Positions 45,675 through 52,366 of a DNA stretch of 64,000 bases are shown here, one piece after another; position 1 is the stretch's first letter; each line of letters begins with the position of its first letter. The position numbers and the translations under genes are program-made. The stretch is from the NCBI RefSeq assembly GCF_018739865.1, contig NZ_JADOER010000009.1, positions 207,332 to 271,331 on the forward strand, in the 5' to 3' direction. This DNA is from Leptothoe kymatousa TAU-MAC 1615 (GTDB lineage Bacteria > Cyanobacteriota > Cyanobacteriia > Phormidesmidales > Phormidesmidaceae). Under the pieces are notes generated by a model. That model saw only the letters and a program-made list of their open reading frames with translations. It had not been told where the DNA came from and searched no databases.

Positions 45675-46399
45675 TGATGGCAAATGTAGCTGAGCGAATT
45701 ATTGTGCCCTTGGATGTGCCCACCATGGAGGATGCGATCGCACTCCTGGACGCCATCCCTGAGGTGACCTTTTGGAAAGTGGGTTTAGAGCTATTTGTCA
45801 GCGCTGGCCCCGCCATTTTAGAGCAGCTAAAACAGCGCCAAAAGCGTATATTTCTAGACCTCAAATTCCACGACATTCCCAACACCATGGCCGGGGCCTG
45901 TCGTGCCGCCGGTCGCCATGGTGTGGATCTCGTTACCGTCCATGCCCCGGCTGGGGGGGCGGCCCTAAAAGCGGCCCAAATTGCGGCCCTAGAAGGTGCG
46001 GCCCAGGCAGACTGCCCGCCGCCCACCCTAATTGCCGTTACCCTGCTCACCAGCATTAGCAATCGGGATTTAGCCTACGAGCTCAAGGTCTCCCTGGAGT
46101 TAACGGACTATGCCACCCAAATGGCGCTGCTGGCCCAAGACAGTGGCCTGGGGGGCATTGTGTGCTCACCGCAGGAAGCCAACGAACTGCGCCGCATCTG
46201 CGGCGATGACTTTTTGTTGATTTGCCCTGGCGTGCGCCCCACCTGGGCGGCCATGGGCGATCAGCAACGGGCCATGACTCCGGCCCAGGCCATGGCCGCC
46301 GGGGCTAGCTATTTGGTGATTGGTCGGCCCATTACCCAAGCCCCCGATCCGGCGGTGGCATTGCAAAAAATCTGTGATGAAATTGTGGCGCCAGGGTAG
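45674..46399 (+). CDS. pyrF: Orotidine 5'-phosphate decarboxylase
   Basis: 241 residues. The ATG at 45674 shares an A with the tyrS stop; a second ATG three bases later would also serve. Motif [11 protein letters not shown] contains the catalytic Lys-Asp network, and PGVRPTW and GRPI contribute to the phosphate site. It makes UMP from OMP, the last step of de novo pyrimidine synthesis. Coupled to tyrS by overlap, without obvious metabolic link. Confidence 0.96.
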   Translation: MMANVAERIIVPLDVPTMEDAIALLDAIPEVTFWKVGLELFVSAGPAILEQLKQRQKRIFLDLKFHDIPNTMAGACRAAGRHGVDLVTVHAPAGGAALKAAQIAALEGAAQADCPPPTLIAVTLLTSISNRDLAYELKVSLELTDYATQMALLAQDSGLGGIVCSPQEANELRRICGDDFLLICPGVRPTWAAMGDQQRAMTPAQAMAAGASYLVIGRPITQAPDPAVALQKICDEIVAPG

Positions 46400-46468
46400 G
46401 GGGGACAATGGCAAAACCTCTTAAAAACCACTTTCAAAATCAGATGTTTATAGCCAGTAGGGGGCCGG

Positions 46469-47146
46469 GTGGCTAAGCGATCGCAGGCGTTGTTTATAGA
46501 CTTGTTTATTCTGCTGGGGGTGCTTTTGCACGGTGCGCCCAGCCAGGCCCAGCTACCGGCACTACCGCCGGTGACTCCCCCCATACCCGAGGCTGTCCCA
46601 GCACCGCCCGAAGAGATCGAACCGGAGCCGGTGCCAGAACCATCCGAGCCGATCTCTTCTCCCACGGTTCCCGCCTTTATCCGTTCCCAACGCGCTTGCC
46701 CCCAGGACTTCGAAACCGTTTCCACCTTGTTGGTGCGAGATATCCCCAGCTACGCGAACCGCATTATCCAAAGCACCGTGGCCGACATTGCCACCGCCTA
46801 TCGGCCCGCCTATGTGATCACCGCCAACCAGCCAGAGCGGGCACCGCTGGATATTAATGAACGGGTTTACACCACGAGTCCACACAGTGGCCAAACCCTA
46901 CGGCAGTTGTTCTTTACTACCCTAGAACGACAGTATTCTGGCCTGGATGCAACAGCCATTAACCACTTCCACTGGTTGTTTCTTGCCCCCAGCGAAACGG
47001 GCTGGCAAATGGTGTTTATGTTTTCCGCCATTGGGGATGGGGACAACACCCTACTGCCGCCCCGCGACAGCAGTCAGGGCAGTGTGGGCCAGGCCGTTCA
47101 GCGATGGCTGATCGATTGTCGGGCCAATGCCATTTCTGTTGAGTAG
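46469..47146 (+). CDS. Exported hypothetical protein, Pro-rich N-terminus
   Basis: 225 residues starting with GTG 46469. A likely signal peptide (FIDLFILLGVLLHGAPSQA) is followed by a Pro/Glu-rich linker (PPVTPPIPEAVPAPPEE). The rest is a soluble domain with a pattern such as SYANRIIQSTVADIATAY and QMVFMFSAIGDG. No known family is recognised. It probably sits in the periplasm or is membrane-anchored. It is convergent with the next minus-strand gene with 9 bp between. Confidence 0.75.
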   Translation: MAKRSQALFIDLFILLGVLLHGAPSQAQLPALPPVTPPIPEAVPAPPEEIEPEPVPEPSEPISSPTVPAFIRSQRACPQDFETVSTLLVRDIPSYANRIIQSTVADIATAYRPAYVITANQPERAPLDINERVYTTSPHSGQTLRQLFFTTLERQYSGLDATAINHFHWLFLAPSETGWQMVFMFSAIGDGDNTLLPPRDSSQGSVGQAVQRWLIDCRANAISVE

Positions 47147-47155
47147 GTGCAGCCA

Positions 47156-47674
47156 CTATGAGGCACAGCCGTTACAGCCCGGCACGCTAGGGCGATGGCG
47201 ATTTTTGCTGGCGCTTATGGCCCCCCGCACAAACTGCACGGTGCCATAGCCTAATATTCCCAGGGAAAATACCATCAGGGCAACCGCTGTTGGGTTAGGA
47301 GCACCGTCGGCATTAACCAAATAGACGCCACTGATAAGCGGCACTGACAAGAGAGAAAAGATAACAACAATGCCCTTGCTAACGAGGGAATAGGGGAGAA
47401 GCCAATTTTGTCCCACCTTTACCCGCACAAAATGTAGCTCTTGCCGAAAGCGTTCTTCCACCGTAGGCCAGCATTGGGCTGGGGGCTCTACACCGAAAAA
47501 CCGTTGGTAGCTATCCAGGGTTCTGCCGTAGGATTCTTTGTGTTTTTGTTTTTCTTCAAAGCTGCCCAGGGTGGGCTCGTGGTGCAATGGAGGCGTATGC
47601 AAAAATCCATTTGAGCTAAAAAAATCTGTTGGCGGAGCGGAGTCGAAGCCAACCAACTTAAGCTGTGGTCTCAT
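47156..47674 (-). CDS. Membrane protein, function unknown
   Basis: 172 residues. A polar N-terminal half is followed by two hydrophobic segments (GIVVIFSLLSVPLISGVYLV and TAVALMVFSLGILGYGTV). It ends with a CNGCAS cluster of two cysteines. No known domain. It overlaps the end of the UDG gene by 17 bases on the same strand, so it is probably in one transcript. Function unknown. Confidence 0.7.
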   Translation of the reverse strand: MRPQLKLVGFDSAPPTDFFSSNGFLHTPPLHHEPTLGSFEEKQKHKESYGRTLDSYQRFFGVEPPAQCWPTVEERFRQELHFVRVKVGQNWLLPYSLVSKGIVVIFSLLSVPLISGVYLVNADGAPNPTAVALMVFSLGILGYGTVQFVRGAISASKNRHRPSVPGCNGCAS

Positions 47675-48341
47675 TTAGTTTCTTGCGAATCGCCTGAATA
47701 TCTTGCCACATCAGCCACTTGGGTTTTCCCTTTTCCCGAGAAGGGTTGCGCAACAAATAGGCCGGATGAAAAATCGCCATACAATGGCGGCCTTCCCATT
47801 CCATCCAATTGCCCCGCATTTTCGTAACCCCCTGCTTAATGCCCAATAGGCCCCTCAACGCCGTATTGCCCGTCAGCAAAATAATCTTCGGATCCACTAA
47901 ACGTATCTGTTCTTTCAAAAAAGGTACACAGGCCGCAATTTCCCCCGCCGTCGGGTTGCGGTTGCCAGGGGGCCGACACTTAACCACATTGCAAATGTAA
48001 ACATCATTTTGCGTATCCAACCGCACCGAGGCCAAAATCTGATCCAGCAGTTGGCCCGACTTGCCCACAAAGGGTAGCCCCTGCTCATCCTCCTGCTCCC
48101 CTGGCCCCTCCCCAACGATCATAATCGACGCATTGGGATTGCCCCGGCTGACCACCACATTGGTGCGATCGCTAGCCAGATCACACCGCTGACACTGGCT
48201 ACAATGCTGGGCCATTTGCTCCAAGCTATCGTAGGCACCAGGGGGAATCGCAACCGTGGCACGGGTCGGTATCTGCTCCCAGGTTTCGGGGGATAGTTTG
48301 GCGACGGGCTGTTCACCAAACAGACCGATCTGATCTGTCAT
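47658..48341 (-). CDS. Uracil-DNA glycosylase, family 4
   Basis: 227 residues from ATG 48341; an upstream ATG-like start at 48365 adds 8 residues. Fe-S cysteines are present: CSQCQRC near the N-terminus, then VKC and AAC 16 residues apart. Active-site regions are VGEGPGEQEDEQGLPFVG and the later HPAYLLR. Family 4 enzymes remove uracil from DNA in base-excision repair using a 4Fe-4S-stabilised fold. The end of the gene overlaps a membrane protein gene by 17 bp. Confidence 0.93.
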   Translation of the reverse strand: MTDQIGLFGEQPVAKLSPETWEQIPTRATVAIPPGAYDSLEQMAQHCSQCQRCDLASDRTNVVVSRGNPNASIMIVGEGPGEQEDEQGLPFVGKSGQLLDQILASVRLDTQNDVYICNVVKCRPPGNRNPTAGEIAACVPFLKEQIRLVDPKIILLTGNTALRGLLGIKQGVTKMRGNWMEWEGRHCMAIFHPAYLLRNPSREKGKPKWLMWQDIQAIRKKLNETTA

Positions 48342-48410
48342 AGGGGCAAGGGGCAAGGGGCACAATGACCTATCAGTTTATAGGGAAATCATGGTGTTAA
48401 ATGCCAATTA

Positions 48411-48707
48411 TCAAGACTGGTTTTCTGGCTGCTGCTCAAACTGTTCTAACGCCTCCGACTGCAGCGTCAGCAGCGGCTCTGTTTGCTCATCCGGTTCCGA
48501 GAGCCGTTTAATTTCCTGCTCAAACTGGGCCCGCCCCGCATCAAAAAATCGTTGAGAACTACTAGGATAGGCCAGGGCCGCCACCACATTGGCAGATACC
48601 CAAAAGCCCTGACTGGGCGCAGGCACCGTTTGCCCCAGAACAGGTGAAGTAATTCCCAAGGTCAGTATGACCCCAGCGATGGGGGCGACATTCAGGCTAG
48701 AGCACAT
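48411..48707 (-). CDS. Small secreted protein, hypothetical
   Basis: 98 residues with a typical signal peptide (APIAGVILTLGITSPVLGQ). The mature part is acidic and Gln/Glu-rich (QFEQEIKRLSEPDEQTEP), and no domain is recognised. A GGGAGA tract sits upstream. Probably periplasmic. Function unknown. Confidence 0.6.
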   Translation of the reverse strand: MCSSLNVAPIAGVILTLGITSPVLGQTVPAPSQGFWVSANVVAALAYPSSSQRFFDAGRAQFEQEIKRLSEPDEQTEPLLTLQSEALEQFEQQPENQS

Positions 48708-48829
48708 TTGATCATCTCCCTTCCCAAGGTTGGCTTGAGACTCGTTTGCATAGCCAACCCCATTCTAGAAAATTTATATGGACTGGGCAGCCGCTTACAC
48801 CAACTGGGCGCCTATGCCCAACTAGGCAC

Positions 48830-49219
48830 CTATACCAAACTGGGGGGATAATAGCCCAGCCCTTCCACAAACCGGGAGCAAAAATCTTGCAGCCCCAAGG
48901 GGTCAGGGTCACCATGGGAAACAACAATCACCTGGTAGCTGTTCATCACCTGGGTAGCCGTGCTCCCCTTATCCAAATCCTGAAAAGCACTGAGCATCTG
49001 TATAGAAGGAGTATGGGGCATCCCATTTTCTTTTAAAAACGCAATCAGGTCGCGCTCCAGGCTGGCCGGTAGGGGCCTGCTCAGATTTAGCCGGAGCACC
49101 CAGCGATCCACCAAATACATAATGGTTAGCGACTCTGTGGGTAGATGGCTCAAATGGGCCAATCGATCCATCACCCGGAGGATAAGGCTAACGTTGGCGA
49201 AGCTGTAGAGATATTGCAT
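48830..49219 (-). CDS. Hypothetical protein
   Basis: 129 residues. The strong ribosome site supports the ATG at 49217-49219. The sequence has an amphipathic start and a mixed alpha/beta pattern (VMNSYQVIVVSHGDPDPLG), without a membrane segment. No known family is recognised. It lies between the small secreted protein and the histidine kinase gene; transcription would diverge from the kinase. Confidence 0.65.
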   Translation of the reverse strand: MQYLYSFANVSLILRVMDRLAHLSHLPTESLTIMYLVDRWVLRLNLSRPLPASLERDLIAFLKENGMPHTPSIQMLSAFQDLDKGSTATQVMNSYQVIVVSHGDPDPLGLQDFCSRFVEGLGYYPPSLV

Positions 49220-49225
49220 GGTGTG

Positions 49226-49232
49226 ACCTCCT
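49226..49232 (-). promoter_or_regulatory. Strong ribosome binding site (AGGAGGT)
   Basis: A complete AGGAGGT lies 6 bases before the ATG of the 48830-49219 minus-strand gene. Such a perfect match to the anti-Shine-Dalgarno is uncommon in this window and makes the gene credible. Confidence 0.85.
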
Positions 49233-49481
49233 AACGCTTACAGCCTACAGAACAAATATGAAGAAAATCTGAGGTTTTTAGTAGTTATATTTTTCTGGCG
49301 GCAAACAAATAGGCTTTAGCCAGGGAGTCTCTGCTGTTGGGTTGCCCTGGGTTCTATGCAATCTACACAAGGAACTGGGCTACATTCCGACTTCCGACTT
49401 CCGAACTCCGACTTCATTCGCTAGGATAGACAGGCATTAGCCGTATCCTCAAAAACTGCCAGATGTTGAGCAGCATTGTCT

Positions 49482-51338
49482 ATGGTCAGTTCTGAGCAGC
49501 AGCATGCTAATTTGCCATTGACATTGCCACCCCTAGGGATGTTTTTTGAAATCGCACCCAGTTTGCTCTGTGTGCTAGATGCTGGGGGCTATTTCCACAC
49601 GACAAATCCTGAATTTTCGTCGCGGTTGGGCTATGTGCTGCCGGCGCTGCAATCCCATCGATTTCTCGATTTTGTCCATCCAGAGGACTGTGAGGCCACC
49701 TTTGACGTGTTGTCCCAGCTGGGGGAGTCGGCTGTAACCCTGGAAAATCGCTACCGCAGCGCCACCGGCAGTTACTGTGAGCTGCGCTGGCAACTGACGA
49801 AAAAGGCCGGTTGGATCTATGGGGCGGCCTTGGAAGTGGTGGCTGTCGAGAAACCCGATGCTGAGCCTGCGGAACAGGCGGCCCAAGCGCTAGATACGTG
49901 CCAACCGGTGCTGGCCAGCATTTTTGACATGGCGGGAGAAGCCATTATTTGCATTGATCAAGACCAGCAGATCCAGCTGTTTAACCGCAGGGCGGAAAAC
50001 ATTTTTGGCTATGGGGCCCAGGATATTGTGGGGCAGCCCTTGGGGCGGTTGCTGCCCGAGCCCTCTTCCCTGACAAACTGGCGGCAGCGGGATACCTTTG
50101 GCACATCTGGCGCTCGGCCCGTGGCGGAAGGCACTAGCACGGTGACGGGGCGGCGTAAAAACGGGGAGACTTTTCCGGCGGTGGTATCCGTGGCCAAAAA
50201 TTCCATGGATGGGGGCCTGTGGTACACCATCGTGCTACAAGACTTGACCGGGCAGATGGCAGCAGCGGCATCTATTCGCCGCAGTGAAGAACGGCTGCGT
50301 ACTACGACCAATGCCTTGCCTGTGTTGATTGCCTACATTGATGCCCAGGAATATTATCGGTTTAATAACCGCGCCTATGAAAATTGGCTGGGGGTGCCTT
50401 ACCAAAGTTTAGAGGGGCAGCGTTTGAGCCAGGCGCTGGGGCCGGATATTTATGCGATTATTCAGCCCTATTTGCACCAGGCCCTAAAGGGAGAACGGGT
50501 CACCTTTGAGGTGGAACTGCCCAAGAGCGATCGCGCCTATCGCTGGGTGAGCATCAGCTACCAGCCCGATATCCAAAAAGGTAAGGTGAAGGGCTGTTTT
50601 GCCCTGACCCAGGATATTAGTGCCCACAAGGCGGCGGACCAGCTAAAGGATGAATTTGTGTCGGTGGTGAGCCATGAGCTGCGCACCCCCCTCACCTCCA
50701 TCCATGGGTCCCTGAAGCTTTTAACCACCGGAAAATTGGGCCATTTAGCCCCCCAGGGCCAGGAGCTATTGGAAATTGCCCTGAACAACACCGAGCGGCT
50801 CACCCGGCTGATCAATGACGTGCTCGACCTAGAACGGATTGAGTCGGGGTTGATCAAAATGATCAAGGTGCGGTGCCGGGTGGCGGACTTGCTAGAACAG
50901 GCGGCCCACGCCATGGGGTCCATGGCCCAGGCCCATGGGGTCACGGTCAACATTGTGCCGGTGGAGGCCGACATCTATGCCGACCCAGACCACATTGAAC
51001 AAACCTTGACCAATCTGTTGAGCAACGCGATTAAGTTTTCGCTCCAGGGGCAAACGGTATTGCTAGAGGCGGTGGACCAGCCCCACCAGATTTTGTTTAA
51101 GGTGATTGACCATGGTCGCGGGATACCGGAAGACAAACTAGAAACTATTTTTGAGCGGTTTCAACAGGTGGATGCGTCCGATACGCGCAAGCACGGGGGA
51201 ACGGGGCTGGGGTTGGCCATTTGTCGGGAGATTGTGCAACATCACCACGGTCGTATTTGGGTGAAGAGCATCCACGGCCAGGGAAGTACGTTTTGTTTTA
51301 CGCTGCCTAAGTCTTCTAGGGAAGACCCATCACCATGA
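49482..51338 (+). CDS. PAS histidine kinase
   Basis: 618 residues from ATG 49482; an in-frame TTG six bases upstream is not needed. Three PAS domains (~15-130, 145-265, 280-385) are followed by HisKA with H398 in VVSHELRTPLTSIHG and HATPase (NLLSNAIKF, DHGRGIP, GTGLGLAI). There is no membrane segment, so sensing is cytosolic. The gene overlaps the response regulator by ATGA (51335-51338), so they are translationally coupled cognate partners. Confidence 0.94.
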   Translation: MVSSEQQHANLPLTLPPLGMFFEIAPSLLCVLDAGGYFHTTNPEFSSRLGYVLPALQSHRFLDFVHPEDCEATFDVLSQLGESAVTLENRYRSATGSYCELRWQLTKKAGWIYGAALEVVAVEKPDAEPAEQAAQALDTCQPVLASIFDMAGEAIICIDQDQQIQLFNRRAENIFGYGAQDIVGQPLGRLLPEPSSLTNWRQRDTFGTSGARPVAEGTSTVTGRRKNGETFPAVVSVAKNSMDGGLWYTIVLQDLTGQMAAAASIRRSEERLRTTTNALPVLIAYIDAQEYYRFNNRAYENWLGVPYQSLEGQRLSQALGPDIYAIIQPYLHQALKGERVTFEVELPKSDRAYRWVSISYQPDIQKGKVKGCFALTQDISAHKAADQLKDEFVSVVSHELRTPLTSIHGSLKLLTTGKLGHLAPQGQELLEIALNNTERLTRLINDVLDLERIESGLIKMIKVRCRVADLLEQAAHAMGSMAQAHGVTVNIVPVEADIYADPDHIEQTLTNLLSNAIKFSLQGQTVLLEAVDQPHQILFKVIDHGRGIPEDKLETIFERFQQVDASDTRKHGGTGLGLAICREIVQHHHGRIWVKSIHGQGSTFCFTLPKSSREDPSP

Positions 51339-51715
51339 CCCGTCGCCAAATTTTGTTAATCGATGATGAAACGGATATTCAAACCGTTGCCAAAATTGGC
51401 ATTACCCTGAGCACCGACTGGGAGGTGATTACGGCAAATTCTGGTGAGGCGGGGCTGGACGTTGCGATCGCAACGCCACCGGATGCCATTTTGCTCGATG
51501 TGGCCATGCCGGGGATGGATGGGTTGGCCACCCTAGCCGCCCTCAAACAAAATCCAGCAACCACCGATATCCCCATTATTTTTCTCACCGCCAAGGCCCA
51601 GGCCGCCGACCGTCGCAGGCTCTACGAAGCCGGGGCCAAGGGCGTCATCCTCAAACCCTTTGACCCCACCACCCTGGCCAGCCAAATGGCAGGCTTTTTG
51701 GCCTGGCCGTTTTGA
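51335..51715 (+). CDS. CheY-like response regulator, partner of the preceding kinase
   Basis: 126-residue receiver. IDDE acidic residues occur near the start, with D55 in ILLDVAMPGMDG and Lys in ILKPFDP. It is single-domain with no output domain. Overlap with the kinase stop (ATGA) supports a cognate pair. The stand-alone receiver could regulate a protein partner by phosphorylation-dependent binding. Short gap to the convergent GNAT gene. Confidence 0.94.
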   Translation: MTRRQILLIDDETDIQTVAKIGITLSTDWEVITANSGEAGLDVAIATPPDAILLDVAMPGMDGLATLAALKQNPATTDIPIIFLTAKAQAADRRRLYEAGAKGVILKPFDPTTLASQMAGFLAWPF

Positions 51716-51729
51716 CCGTTTTTCCCATC

Positions 51730-52269
51730 CTATTCTTGCCAATAGTCAGGTTTGCTTAGGCTGTCGGCACAGGTCACTTTTCCCTGAATCACGGGCGTTT
51801 TGTCGTCGCTTAAATCGTGCACCATCCAGGCGTTGACATAGGCCGCAGGTAGCTCGTAGGGGGCATCCAGGCCGAGGGGCAGGGCGGGGGTAAAGCCAAA
51901 GCGACCGTAGTAGTTGGGATCGCCCAGGACAAACACCAGGTCTACGCCAGCTTGGGCGAGGTGGGAGCACCCGGCTTGCACCAGCTGGGTGCCAATGCCC
52001 TGGCGTTGGGCGGTGGGAATGACGGCGAGGGGGGCCAAAATTGCCGCCGCCGTATGGCTAAGGTGGGCGGCGGTAAACAAGATATGGCCAACGGCCTGGT
52101 TGTTTTGCCAGGCCAGGAGAGAAACCGATGGTTGAGCCGTGGGATCGGATAGTAAGTCTTTAACCAGGTTGGCTTCGATCTCCTGGCCAAAGGCAAGGGT
52201 TTCCACCTGGAGAACGGTGGCTAAGTCGGAGGCGAGGGCGGGGCGAATGGTGCAGGGGGATGGGGGCAT
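51730..52269 (-). CDS. GNAT family acetyltransferase
   Basis: 179 residues from ATG 52269; GTG 52296 could add nine. Motif A for acetyl-CoA binding is AVIPTAQRQGIGTQLV, with VLGDPNYYGRFGF after it, as in YhbS-type acetyltransferases. It transfers an acetyl group from acetyl-CoA to an unknown amine. It diverges from the caspase-like gene, sharing a short promoter region. Substrate unknown. Confidence 0.88.
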   Translation of the reverse strand: MPPSPCTIRPALASDLATVLQVETLAFGQEIEANLVKDLLSDPTAQPSVSLLAWQNNQAVGHILFTAAHLSHTAAAILAPLAVIPTAQRQGIGTQLVQAGCSHLAQAGVDLVFVLGDPNYYGRFGFTPALPLGLDAPYELPAAYVNAWMVHDLSDDKTPVIQGKVTCADSLSKPDYWQE

Positions 52270-52366
52270 GGGAGCGGCGGCGGCGGAAAAAATCACCTGG
52301 GCGGGTACTACCGTAGGCGTAGTCAGGATACTATGCTGACATTAAAATCAGCCATCAGCCGCACCC